A DNA stretch of 64,000 bases. It comes from Candidatus Nosocomiicoccus stercorigallinarum (GTDB lineage: Bacteria; Bacillota; Bacilli; Staphylococcales; Salinicoccaceae). The translations under genes were made by a program, and so were the position numbers. Location of the stretch: NCBI GenBank assembly GCA_019119225.1, contig DWXM01000007.1:1-64000 (forward strand), read 5' to 3'. The notes under the pieces are model-generated. The model was not told the origin of the DNA, did no database searches, and saw only the letters and a list, made by a program, of their open reading frames with translations. Of this stretch, positions 19,630 through 30,532 are shown piece after piece; position 1 is the stretch's first letter, and each line of letters begins with the position of its first letter.

Positions 19630-21201
19630 TTATAAGTCTACAAAATTCGTGATAACAAGACGACCTTCATCTTTTAAGTATGTTAAATGATATTCTGTTA
19701 AGAATGTTGCAGATGATTTAATATCGTCATGATCACGTGTTGATTTCATACGAATTGTATAGTTATCGCCATCTTCAGTGAAGTGACTAAACTTAATGTT
19801 ATAAATATACATATTAGCAAAGTTTTTGTTGTTTACGTTATTTTTTAACGTATCTTCAACTTGACTACCATCAGCAATGAATTCATCGACTTCACTATAA
19901 TCAAACACATCATACATATCTTCTAATGCGTAAATGTATTGATATAAGAAAGATTCAATTTCATCTCGTGCATTATCTTTGAACTCTTTATAGTTTTGTT
20001 CTGCACGATCTTTTTTCTCTTTCGTTTCTTGTGCATCTTTAATTGCATCTTCATTAAACTCTATTTTGTATGAGACAATGTTTTCTTCTTCGTCATAGCT
20101 ATCTCCACTCTCGTCAATCGTATCTGCATTCACATTAAATTTTAATGGCTTTAGTTTAATTGTTGCACCATGGAGTTTTGTACTTCCTGTTAACTCGTAT
20201 TCCTCATCATAAAGAAGTGGCCCATATAATAACTCGTCATATTCAGTATTCTCAAGTTTTACATCTTTACCGTTTAATTTGTATACTGCTTTTTCAAAAG
20301 CTGCACGTTCTTCTTCATTTAAACTATAATTTGAAATTAATGTTTCATTGATTAATTTAATGAAGTAAAAGTCGCCCTCTAACTCAGCAAATACTTTACC
20401 ATCTTCGTTAAAACCATTTTCAAACGTTGTTTTAATTGTTGCCGGTGCTGTTGTATCATTACTTAATGTCGATACACCATCAATTGAGTATTTCCCAGGA
20501 ATTAATTCTGCGAAATCTTTACCTACTTCCCACTCTGCATCATTTTTACCTTCCTTATATTTAAACGCTTTTACGTTAGAAGTTAACCCATTCGGTTCAA
20601 TTTCTACTTTATACTTTGGAATTTCTAATGTGTAATCGTCAAATAGTAACCACTTTTTACCAGATGCCTCGATATTAAATAATTTAATATCGCCATCTAT
20701 AATGTCACCCTCGTTATAAGCTTCTACTTGACGTTTAACTTTTTCAGCACTCTTTCTATAATTATCTTTACCGATAACATCATCAATATATGCAAAGTAT
20801 GCTTTTGCTTCTGTATCAGTAATCTCATTATCTAGTACTGACTGTAATTTACCAACGTCATCTTTTTTAACCGCTTCAATGACCTCATCGATTTTACCAT
20901 CTGGTGATGCCATTGATTTCAATATAAAATAAGCTATCAATAGTGCTGCGATTAATAAAAGAATGACTCCACCGATTATCATGTTCTTCTTATTCGGCTT
21001 TGACTTAGGTGTATTTTCTGTAGATCTCGTAGGTACTGCTTGAGATGTCGTGTCGTTATTAACTCCATTATTTGCAGTTTCGTTATGTATAGGTGTTTCA
21101 TCAGATGTGTTATCTGCTGTTTGTTTAACCGGTGTACCACAGTTCGTACACACTTTCGCATTCTCACGAAGCTTGTGACCACAGTTTTTACAAAACTTCA
21201 T
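19630..21201 (-). CDS. TcaA-like zinc-ribbon membrane-anchored protein
   Basis: CKNCGHKLRENAKVCTNCG, single TM, ASPDGKIDEVIEAVKKDD...EAKAYFAYIDD similar to TcaA layout. Confidence 0.75.
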   Translation of the reverse strand: MKFCKNCGHKLRENAKVCTNCGTPVKQTADNTSDETPIHNETANNGVNNDTTSQAVPTRSTENTPKSKPNKKNMIIGGVILLLIAALLIAYFILKSMASPDGKIDEVIEAVKKDDVGKLQSVLDNEITDTEAKAYFAYIDDVIGKDNYRKSAEKVKRQVEAYNEGDIIDGDIKLFNIEASGKKWLLFDDYTLEIPKYKVEIEPNGLTSNVKAFKYKEGKNDAEWEVGKDFAELIPGKYSIDGVSTLSNDTTAPATIKTTFENGFNEDGKVFAELEGDFYFIKLINETLISNYSLNEEERAAFEKAVYKLNGKDVKLENTEYDELLYGPLLYDEEYELTGSTKLHGATIKLKPLKFNVNADTIDESGDSYDEEENIVSYKIEFNEDAIKDAQETKEKKDRAEQNYKEFKDNARDEIESFLYQYIYALEDMYDVFDYSEVDEFIADGSQVEDTLKNNVNNKNFANMYIYNIKFSHFTEDGDNYTIRMKSTRDHDDIKSSATFLTEYHLTYLKDEGRLVITNFVDL

Positions 21202-21313
21202 ATGGATACCCCTCTTCATAAATATTATATTTATACTTTATTATAACATTTATAAATAAATAAAAATTTAAAAATTTATTTTTATATTTATTTTAATAAA
21301 ACATAATACACAA

Positions 21314-21342
21314 AAAGACCGCAGCTAAGCTACGGTCTTCAT
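21314..21342 (-). terminator. Intrinsic terminator of YtkA-like gene
   Basis: AGACCGtAGCttaGCTgCGGTCTTTTT on minus strand. Confidence 0.75.
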
Positions 21343-21362
21343 ATACTTATATTGATAATATG

Positions 21363-21812
21363 TTATTTCACTTCAACTTCATATTCTTTGTGCTCGTGTA
21401 GCTCATCTTCACCTTCTACATGAACTCGAACAGTATATGTTGCTGCTTCGTCAAAAACATAATCTGCTATGTAATTTCCAGGATTTACTTCATCTGCGTT
21501 TACCCAGTCCGTGTTATCTTTGTCATCTTCTTTCCAAATTTCATAACGAACTCTAGCATCTTCTAGATCAGCATCATCAAGTGTGATTTTAACTTCTAAT
21601 TTACTTTCTTCTCCCGATTTTACATCATCAAGTTCCGTGAACTCCATATCAAAACCTTCTGTATGGAATCCATGTTCGTGATCACCGTGATCGTGTCCAC
21701 TCTCTTCATGTTCTGCATGAGCATGTTCCTATTCATTATCCTCTTTACCACAAGCAGCTAGAACAAATATAAAAGCTCCTAAAATCATAAGTAAATAGCT
21801 AAATTTCTTCAT
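21363..21812 (-). pseudogene. FixH/YtkA-like His-rich lipoprotein interrupted by in-frame TAG
   Basis: ATG at 21812: MKKFSYLLMILGAFIFVLAACGKEDNE*EHAHAEHEESGHDHGDHEHGFHTEGFDMEFTELDD...; stop at 21729-21731, same frame as 21363-21647. Confidence 0.85.
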
Positions 21813-21917
21813 TGTTTTCCTCCAGAATATTACATTATAATTTAAGTTATTTTGAATCTCTTATTAAAGTAATTTTCATTTATACTTTTAATTAATTTTT
21901 TAGAAATTTACACAAAT

Positions 21918-21957
21918 AATCCCCTTCATATCCATAGAACTAGATATGAAGGGGGAT
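21918..21957 (-). terminator. Putative terminator after guaA
   Basis: CCCCTTCATATC...GATATGAAGGGG hairpin. Confidence 0.55.
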
Positions 21958-21962
21958 AGTTA

Positions 21963-23507
21963 TTATTCCCACTCAATTGTTGCTGGTGGTTTGCTAGTAA
22001 TATCATATACGACACGGTTTACATTTTTAACTTCTTTTACCATACGTTTTGAAATCTTTTCTAATACTTCCCAGTCGATTTTTGCAAAGTCTGATGACAT
22101 GCCGTCTACACTGTGTACTGCACGAATTCCTACTGTGTAGTCGTAAGTTCTTTTATCATCTTTTACACCGACTGATCGGATACCTGGTAATATTGTAAAG
22201 TATTGCCAAATACTCTTATTTAAACCAGCTTTTTGAATTTCATCGCGTAAAATAAAGTCTGTTTCACGAACGATTTCTAATTTTTCTTCTGTCACTTCTC
22301 CAAGGACACGAATTCCTAAACCTGGTCCTGGGAATGGTTGACGCCATACAAGTTCTTCAGGAATACCTAACTCAAGACCTAATTGACGTACTTCGTCTTT
22401 AAAGAGTGTTGAGATTGGTTCGATTAATTTAAATTCCATATCTTCTGGTAATCCACCAACGTTATGGTGTGATTTAATTGTTTCTGACGTTTCAGAACCT
22501 GACTCTACAACGTCTGAATAAATTGTACCTTGTGCAAGATAGTCAATTTCTTTCAGTTTCGCTGCTTCGTCATCAAATACGTAAATAAATTCGTTACCGA
22601 TAATTTTACGTTTTTGCTCTGGATCAGAAACACCTTTTAGTTTTCCTAAGAAACGGTCTTTTGCGTCGACTTTGACGATATTAATGTTAAATCCTTTACC
22701 GAACGCTTCCATTACCATTTCCGCTTCACCTTTACGAAGTAAACCGTGGTCTACAAAGATACATGTTAAGTTGTCACCGATTGCCTTTTGCATAAGTACT
22801 GCTACAACTGACGAGTCTACACCACCACTCATCGCGCAAATTACTTTTTTGTCGCCGACTTCTTCACGAATTTTCTCAACTTCGATGTCGATAAAGTTAC
22901 CCATTGTCCATTCACCTTGGCATTCACAAATATCCCTTACGAAGTTTTCGATGAATGTGTCGCCGTTATCTGTTGATTTTGACTCTGGGTGGAACTGTAT
23001 ACCATAAATTGGTTTTGATTTATGCTGAATTGCTGCATATTTTGAGTCTTTAGTGCTACCAATGATTTCATAGTCATCACCAATTGACGCAACTTCGTCA
23101 TGGTAACTCATCGCAACATTGACTTCTTTGTCTAATCCTTTAAATAAACGGTTTGAATTATCAAGTTCGATTGTATCAGTCCCTGAAAATGCGTTGTCTA
23201 ACGGTTTTACTTCTCCACCATTATTATACGCGATTAACTGCATACCATAAGTGACACCGAGTACAGGAATTCCTAAATCAAAAATCCCATTATCAACAGT
23301 GTATGCATCGTCGTCGTACACTGATTTTGGTCCACCTGCTAGTACAATACCTTTAGGGTTTAATTCTTTAATTTCTTCTAAAGTAATACTTGGATTACGG
23401 AGTTCACTATACACGCCTAAATCACGGATACGACGTGTTAAAAGCATGTTATATTGACTACCATAATCGATTACAATAATAAGTTCTTGTTCTTTTGCCA
23501 TTTCCAT
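21963..23507 (-). CDS. guaA: GMP synthase (glutamine-hydrolysing)
   Basis: Class I amidotransferase plus [13 protein letters not shown]-PPase and C-terminal [11 protein letters not shown]. Confidence 0.98.
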   Translation of the reverse strand: MEMAKEQELIIVIDYGSQYNMLLTRRIRDLGVYSELRNPSITLEEIKELNPKGIVLAGGPKSVYDDDAYTVDNGIFDLGIPVLGVTYGMQLIAYNNGGEVKPLDNAFSGTDTIELDNSNRLFKGLDKEVNVAMSYHDEVASIGDDYEIIGSTKDSKYAAIQHKSKPIYGIQFHPESKSTDNGDTFIENFVRDICECQGEWTMGNFIDIEVEKIREEVGDKKVICAMSGGVDSSVVAVLMQKAIGDNLTCIFVDHGLLRKGEAEMVMEAFGKGFNINIVKVDAKDRFLGKLKGVSDPEQKRKIIGNEFIYVFDDEAAKLKEIDYLAQGTIYSDVVESGSETSETIKSHHNVGGLPEDMEFKLIEPISTLFKDEVRQLGLELGIPEELVWRQPFPGPGLGIRVLGEVTEEKLEIVRETDFILRDEIQKAGLNKSIWQYFTILPGIRSVGVKDDKRTYDYTVGIRAVHSVDGMSSDFAKIDWEVLEKISKRMVKEVKNVNRVVYDITSKPPATIEWE

Positions 23508-23525
23508 AAATTTATAGCCTCTCTC

Positions 23526-24995
<1,470 letters not shown>

Positions 24996-25118
24996 TTAAT
25001 TAGCCTCCTAAAATTGATTAGTACTATTATAGACCAGTCTTTAACGTATTTAAAGTATATAATTTCTCAGGCTAAATATTTTAAATTATCTAAATTGTTT
25101 ATGAATTTATTTACATTA

Positions 25119-25143
25119 GTTTATAAGAAATGATTTAGGGTAC
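25119..25143 (+). promoter_or_regulatory. Putative SigB-type promoter
   Basis: GTTTAT-N13-GGGTAC, resembling SigB GTTTAA-N13/15-GGGTAT. Confidence 0.5.
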
Positions 25144-25181
25144 ATATTAAGTATGACTATTTTCAAACGAGGTGTTCTATA

Positions 25182-25568
25182 ATGGAACAAGAAGGAATTT
25201 TCGAAGTATTTGATGAAATTGGTAATGTTAGTAAAAGAGTGCAACAACTAAGACATGAAGGTATCGATGAAAGACGCATCGTCCTTTTTTCAAAACATTC
25301 TCCTCCAACAGAATTTACACGTGAGCATGATGTAGATATTCGTATGGGTGAAGGAAACTTATGGCAAAAATTTGAGTCTCTATTTACTGATAAAGACGGA
25401 GAAGAACGTGCGACTGAAGATTTACAATTAAATCAACATGAAGAGGAAGCGTTTAGTAAAGCAATGGATGCCGATCAATATGTTCTATATATCCCTCACT
25501 ACAGTAAAGCACGTACTAAGGTTGAAGATGAAGAAGTAGTTGACTTAAGTAAAAAGGATGATTACTAA
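25182..25568 (+). CDS. General stress protein (YflT-like)
   Basis: Short acidic YflT-like N-terminal domain. Confidence 0.65.
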   Translation: MEQEGIFEVFDEIGNVSKRVQQLRHEGIDERRIVLFSKHSPPTEFTREHDVDIRMGEGNLWQKFESLFTDKDGEERATEDLQLNQHEEEAFSKAMDADQYVLYIPHYSKARTKVEDEEVVDLSKKDDY

Positions 25569-25602
25569 AAAAGAAGAGACAATTGTCTCTTCTTTTTTAA
25601 AT
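25568..25602. terminator. Bidirectional terminator
   Basis: AAAAGAAGAGACAATTGTCTCTTCTTTT. Confidence 0.85.
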
Positions 25603-26043
25603 TACACTTTTTTGAATAATTGAGGTTTTAAAATGCTTTAAAAATTTTCGATACTCCTTTAGGGATTTCGTTTTACCTGGATGTCGTGGAATTGATATTT
25701 TATTATTTCTTTTTAAAAACAAATAATAGCTTTCGCATAAATAATCTGTAAATCCTGTAAACAACTGATGTTTATAACGATTATATAATTCACTATTATC
25801 TTTTAACATCAATTCTATCTCTTCATACATCGAGATAATGAGATCGACTTCTTTAATGTGAGAATCTGTAATTTCTTCATCCATCTCTAAAAACTGAAAT
25901 ACTTCTATGTATAAACTACTAATTCCACTTCTAATAATGTCGATACAATAATCACAGTAATCCCTATACTCTACGCAATCACTCTTCTGCTTTCTTAGTT
26001 CTAGTTCGTCACATAATTTTAAACGAGCATGTAAATTTTTCAT
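25597..26043 (-). CDS. Hypothetical protein, downstream of short peptide gene
   Basis: ORF MKNLHARLKLCDELELR...; GGGGGA Shine-Dalgarno before ATG at 26043. Confidence 0.6.
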   Translation of the reverse strand: MKNLHARLKLCDELELRKQKSDCVEYRDYCDYCIDIIRSGISSLYIEVFQFLEMDEEITDSHIKEVDLIISMYEEIELMLKDNSELYNRYKHQLFTGFTDYLCESYYLFLKRNNKISIPRHPGKTKSLKEYRKFLKHFKTSIIQKSVI

Positions 26044-26063
26044 AAATACATCCCCCAAATAAC

Positions 26064-26144
26064 TTACAGAATAAATTCTGGACACAAGCAGTGTAGTTGA
26101 TCTAATGAAACGATAAGTGTACTAACTAATAACAACATTCTCAT
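26064..26144 (-). CDS. Candidate signalling peptide precursor, 26 aa: MRMLLLVSTLIVSLDQLHCLCPEFIL
   Basis: AAGGAGAGG Shine-Dalgarno 5 nt upstream of ATG; hydrophobic N-terminus; between TPR-like regulator and hypothetical ORF; below ORF-track length cutoff. Confidence 0.6.
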   Translation of the reverse strand: MRMLLLVSTLIVSLDQLHCLCPEFIL

Positions 26145-26164
26145 AACAACCTCTCCTTTTAAAA

Positions 26165-26230
26165 TGAATAATTTAAATTGATTATAATCGAACGTTATAA
26201 ATATTTAGAGTTTTATTTTTAAATTATTCA
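26165..26230. repeat. Perfect 13-bp inverted repeat flanking the putative peptide promoter
   Basis: TGAATAATTTAAA (26165-26177) ... TTTAAATTATTCA (26218-26230); minus-strand TATAAT at 26181-26186. Confidence 0.8.
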
Positions 26231-27061
26231 AATACGAATATTACTTAGATTTTGTTTGACTTTTTCATTTGGATAGTCCTCTAAAAGGTAAAGAATATAT
26301 TGATACTGCTTTTTAATATTTTTATGATGTGTATTAATATAAAACAGTAATCGTGCATACTCGATTTCTAACTTAAAATATGTCGACTCAAACCGCTTTA
26401 ATAATGCTGTTGCTTGATTTAACTCTCTATTCACTAAATGAAATAGTTGTCTTCTACAATACGTTGCAGCTAAGTTACAGCGCACTTTAACGATTCTTTC
26501 AAAATTATATTTTGTTTCATTCACTGTATTAAGTAGTTCACTCGATTTCTTAAAATGTTTAAACGCATCTAAATTTAACTCTAAAGACAACACTCCGAGT
26601 GCTAAATGAATTTCAGAAAGTAAAAGTTTAGAATGGCTATCATTTTCTAATACATGCTGAATATCGTTTAATTTTTCATAGGCACATATTTTATTATTTT
26701 CTTCATAGTCAATGAGTGCTTCATGATATACACAATGCGTATGTAAATATTTATTTTTCTCACGTAAATTACTCGGGATCATTTTTAAAATTTCTTTCAT
26801 TTTCATAAAGTCATTATTTTTTCTCGCGTCATCCAGTCGTTTTCTTGGACTAATTAAATCAAGTCTCTCAATGAATTCATCTCGGTCAATGTCTAATGTT
26901 TCTAATAACATAAAAAACTCACGAATACTTCCAGTATCGTGACCGTTCTCAATTCTTGAAATTACTGTTTGGCTAATTGCACTTTCAGAAGATAAATCAC
27001 ATTGTGTCCATTGTAATAGTGAACGCTTTTCTTTTAAAAACACTATCATTTCTTTTAGCAT
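26228..27061 (-). CDS. XRE-family HTH regulator with C-terminal helical repeats (Rgg/PlcR/RRNPP-like)
   Basis: HTH: RSLLQWTQCDLSSESAISQTVISRIENGHDTGS; about 200-aa helical C-terminal region, 277 aa total. Confidence 0.75.
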   Translation of the reverse strand: MLKEMIVFLKEKRSLLQWTQCDLSSESAISQTVISRIENGHDTGSIREFFMLLETLDIDRDEFIERLDLISPRKRLDDARKNNDFMKMKEILKMIPSNLREKNKYLHTHCVYHEALIDYEENNKICAYEKLNDIQHVLENDSHSKLLLSEIHLALGVLSLELNLDAFKHFKKSSELLNTVNETKYNFERIVKVRCNLAATYCRRQLFHLVNRELNQATALLKRFESTYFKLEIEYARLLFYINTHHKNIKKQYQYILYLLEDYPNEKVKQNLSNIRI

Positions 27062-27200
27062 ATTTTTACCTCATATAATTATTTATATAAAATATATATG
27101 ATGACTTTAAAAAAGACAATATACACGTATATTATAAATTAATTAGAGATATGATTATGTTATGATTTATTTAAATAGAGTAAGGATTAGGTGATTGTTT

Positions 27201-27671
27201 ATGCAAATTTATACATTTAAAGATGAAAAATCACTCGTTCAAGAAATCAAAAAACTAAAATTAGAACGTGTAAAAACAAAAGATATGACCGTTATAGGTA
27301 AGGAAAGGCCATCTGCAGAATTTAAGCAATATAAAGATATTGAGTTTGTTAAAGGCGATGGATCTATTTGGGAGAAATTTCTCGGGAAATTATACAACAA
27401 AAATTCTGAAGAACTAATTTCACGTCGATTTGATTTTGATTTAGAAGAATATAACATTTATCATGAAGCATTAAAAAAAGGAGAGATTATTTTAGTCGTT
27501 AAAAATTTTGAAGAAAACAATTCAAATAATAAAATGAGTAACTATAAAAAAGAAGAGAATACTGATGCTAAAAACTCATCAAAAGATGAAGAATTCTTAG
27601 AAATATTAGATGATTATGGTTTAAATTCAGAGCTTTCTTTTACTGAAAAAGAAAACAATAAAACTAAATAA
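27201..27671 (+). CDS. YflT-like general stress protein paralogue
   Basis: Layout like 25182-25568: F.KGDGS-IWEKF vs RMGEGN-LWQKF; acidic tail. Confidence 0.55.
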   Translation: MQIYTFKDEKSLVQEIKKLKLERVKTKDMTVIGKERPSAEFKQYKDIEFVKGDGSIWEKFLGKLYNKNSEELISRRFDFDLEEYNIYHEALKKGEIILVVKNFEENNSNNKMSNYKKEENTDAKNSSKDEEFLEILDDYGLNSELSFTEKENNKTK

Positions 27672-27675
27672 TAAT

Positions 27676-27715
27676 AAAAACCTCACTGTATTTCTTATAC
27701 AGTGAGGTTTTTTAG
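27676..27715. terminator. Bidirectional terminator
   Basis: AAACCTCACTGTATttcttATACAGTGAGGTTTTTT. Confidence 0.85.
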
Positions 27716-27717
27716 AA

Positions 27718-27957
27718 TTAAGCTTCTTCTTTTACGAAAGGAAGTAATCCCATGTGACGTGCACGTTTAATTGCAGTTGTTAACTGACGTTGATACTTCG
27801 CTGAAGTACCTGTTACACGTCTTGGTAAAATTTTACCACGTTCTGAAATGAATTTTTTCAGAAGATCTACTTCTTTGTAGTCGATGTGCGTAATTCCGTT
27901 TGCAGTAAAGTAGCAAACTTTTCTACGACGACGACCGCCTCTTCTTGGACCTGCCAT
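27718..27957 (-). CDS. rpsR: 30S ribosomal protein S18
   Basis: [24 protein letters not shown]...[31 protein letters not shown]. Confidence 0.98.
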   Translation of the reverse strand: MAGPRRGGRRRRKVCYFTANGITHIDYKEVDLLKKFISERGKILPRRVTGTSAKYQRQLTTAIKRARHMGLLPFVKEEA

Positions 27958-28088
27958 AGTAATCCTCCTCTTAATTATAGATTATATTCGATGTGTGTGA
28001 TCGAAACGTATCTATAACTACATGTTCAAAACGTGTATAATAGTGTGTTTTATGTGCGTTATTATTATATATGTTTTAAAATTTAATG

Positions 28089-28754
28089 TCAATTTTCTTT
28101 AACTCGTATAAATAACATCATTACAAAACTAATTGTAATAATAGAAATTACCCATAACCAGGCAAGTGTCATATTTCCTGATTGAATCGCTGAATATACA
28201 GCTGTTGGAAGTGTTTGAGTTTTACCTGGTATGTTACCAGCAAACATTAATGTCGCACCGAATTCTCCAAGTGCACGCGCAAAACTTAACATCGCTCCTG
28301 TGATGAGTAAGTTTTTTGATAGTGGAATGATAATTTTAAAAAATATACGCATGTCTGAGTTTCCATCCACACGTGCCGCTTCAATAATATGTTCATCAAT
28401 CGATAAAAATCCATTTTTAGCAGACTGATACATTAATGGAAATGCAACGACTGTACTCGCGATAATCGCTGCATATACTGTAAATAAAATTCCATGATCG
28501 AATACCAACTGTATAAGTTGACCAATAAATGAATTTTTACCAAAAATGATAATCAATATAAAACCAACAACTGTCGGTGGTAATACAAGTGGTAACATTA
28601 AAATCGTTTCTAAAACGACTTTACCCTTGAATTGATACTTTGTCATAAGTCGCGCAGTTAGTACTCCAAACGTAAATGCAAGTATAAGTGCAACTGATGC
28701 AACTTTTAGCGATAAAATTACTGGTGTCCAAAAGGCCATGTCAGTAATATTCAT
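28089..28754 (-). CDS. modB: Molybdate ABC transporter permease
   Basis: LPLVLPPTVVGF, EAARVDG, FARALGEFGATLMFAGNIPGKTQTLPTAVY. Confidence 0.95.
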   Translation of the reverse strand: MNITDMAFWTPVILSLKVASVALILAFTFGVLTARLMTKYQFKGKVVLETILMLPLVLPPTVVGFILIIIFGKNSFIGQLIQLVFDHGILFTVYAAIIASTVVAFPLMYQSAKNGFLSIDEHIIEAARVDGNSDMRIFFKIIIPLSKNLLITGAMLSFARALGEFGATLMFAGNIPGKTQTLPTAVYSAIQSGNMTLAWLWVISIITISFVMMLFIRVKEN

Positions 28755-28761
28755 GTTAAAC

Positions 28762-29517
28762 CTACTCTATAGTAAATCCGTATTTTTTAAAAATTTCTAA
28801 CGTACTGTCTTCATTTAAGAAATCATAAAATGCTTTAACTTCTTTTGAGTCACTTAATGTTCCGATTGGATAGATAATTGGTTTATGTGTGTCTTTTCCA
28901 AATTCATCTACAATATCTACATTATCTTCTTCAGTTTTTGCATCTGTTTCATATACAACTCCAGCATCAACTTCGCCTTGTGCGACGTATGTTAACACTG
29001 CACGTACGTCACTCGCGTAAATATATTTATCTTCTAACTCATCAAAGATATTTAATGATGTAAATGCTTCTTTAGCATATTTACCCGCTGGAACTGTATC
29101 TACTTCACCAATTGCGATTTGTTCTGCATTTTTTAAATCAGCAATCGAGTTGACTGTAGTACTATCATCAGGACGAATTAAAACGAGTTTGTTCTCTAGG
29201 TAATCTTTTTTCTCTATAATTAAATCTTCGCCTTCAACTTTTTTAAAGTCATCTTGTGACGCTGAAATAAACAAATCAACTGGTGCACCTTTTAAAATTT
29301 GTTCGCGTAATGCACCTGATCCACCGTAATTAACGTCAATATTAATATCGTTATCTTTATTATATTCTTCAATAGCTTCATTTAGCGCATCTTGTAAACT
29401 TGCTGCTGCAGAAATTGTAATTGTATCTACAGAGCTTGAATCTTTCGTTACATCATCATTACTACATGCTGCTAATGATAATATCAATACTAATGCTATT
29501 AATAATAACCGCTTCAT
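28762..29517 (-). CDS. modA: Molybdate ABC transporter substrate-binding lipoprotein
   Basis: Lipobox LAACS; ISAAASLQDALNEA...NYGGSGALREQILKGAPVDLFISA. Confidence 0.95.
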   Translation of the reverse strand: MKRLLLIALVLILSLAACSNDDVTKDSSSVDTITISAAASLQDALNEAIEEYNKDNDINIDVNYGGSGALREQILKGAPVDLFISASQDDFKKVEGEDLIIEKKDYLENKLVLIRPDDSTTVNSIADLKNAEQIAIGEVDTVPAGKYAKEAFTSLNIFDELEDKYIYASDVRAVLTYVAQGEVDAGVVYETDAKTEEDNVDIVDEFGKDTHKPIIYPIGTLSDSKEVKAFYDFLNEDSTLEIFKKYGFTIE

Positions 29518-30357
29518 TTAAATGATATACCCATACTCAGAAAACACATCTAAACTGTCATTAGATAAAAGATAATCGTAAACAGTTTTTGTACTGTTCT
29601 CGAGTCCTTCCTTATTAATGATTCCTATTTTGTAAATATACGGTTCAACAATATTTCGAGGTAATCGTTTGAGTACTTCGTAATTCTCATCATCCTCAAC
29701 ATCAGATAAATAAAGTACACCGACTTTTGCGTTTTGATTAGTGATATCTTGTTTTACATCTTCTATACTATCGCCAAGAATAAGATTATCTGATGTACTC
29801 ACGTCTTTAAATTCTTCATTTTCAAACACTTTTTTGCTCAACTCTCCCTCTTCATAAAGGTCAGGGTTTAAGATAGCAATTCGTGTTTCATTGCCAATAT
29901 CACTAGTTTTTTGAATGTCAGAAGAATCTGCTTTAGTGAATAACACTAATTCATCCATCATCGCTACGCCTGTATCTTTATACTCGATTATCTTTTCATC
30001 AATAAGATTATTCACAACATCTTCTGTTGTAAATGTAATTGCATTTTTATCATTATTGACTGCCTCTTCCATCATTTCGTCATTTTTCATATATTGGACG
30101 TTTAATTTAATGTCTTCATGATCTTCTTCAAAGTTTTTAATAACTTCGTTAAATGGTTCTTTTAAATTTTCTCTTACATATACATTAACGACTTCTGGTT
30201 CTAATGTTTTAACTTCTTCGTTTTCTTCACTATTTTCTTCAGATGACTTCGATTCTTCTTCATTTGATGAATTATTACTTTGACATGCGGTTAATATAAC
30301 AAATAACGACATTAAAACGATTAGTAATATGGATTTATTTCCATTTTTGAAACTCAT
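29518..30357 (-). CDS. Divergent ModA-like substrate-binding lipoprotein
   Basis: Lipobox LTACQ; ModA-like C-terminus (YDYLLSNDSLDVFSEYGYII vs YDFLNEDSTLEIFKKYGFTIE); abuts modA. Confidence 0.7.
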   Translation of the reverse strand: MSFKNGNKSILLIVLMSLFVILTACQSNNSSNEEESKSSEENSEENEEVKTLEPEVVNVYVRENLKEPFNEVIKNFEEDHEDIKLNVQYMKNDEMMEEAVNNDKNAITFTTEDVVNNLIDEKIIEYKDTGVAMMDELVLFTKADSSDIQKTSDIGNETRIAILNPDLYEEGELSKKVFENEEFKDVSTSDNLILGDSIEDVKQDITNQNAKVGVLYLSDVEDDENYEVLKRLPRNIVEPYIYKIGIINKEGLENSTKTVYDYLLSNDSLDVFSEYGYII

Positions 30358-30421
30358 AAATATACTCCTTAAATTTTGCCATTACACACTAATTATAAAT
30401 TTTTTATTATATTATGTAAAA

Positions 30422-30452
30422 AAATAAACCGAGACGATTGCCTCGGTTTGCA
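30422..30452 (-). terminator. Terminator between ssb and mod operon
   Basis: AAACCGAGacgattgcCTCGGTTT with T-run on minus strand. Confidence 0.75.
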
Positions 30453-30532
30453 CACACCGAAATCCACACATTGATTTCAGTTTTAACACTACTTATACAC
30501 ATACACTTGTAGTTATAAAATTAAATTCCCTA

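Noticed and set aside
24996-25118. Possible purine riboswitch upstream of guaB
   Set aside because: Leader is short and lacks recognisable purine aptamer core segments; no xpt/pbuX upstream.
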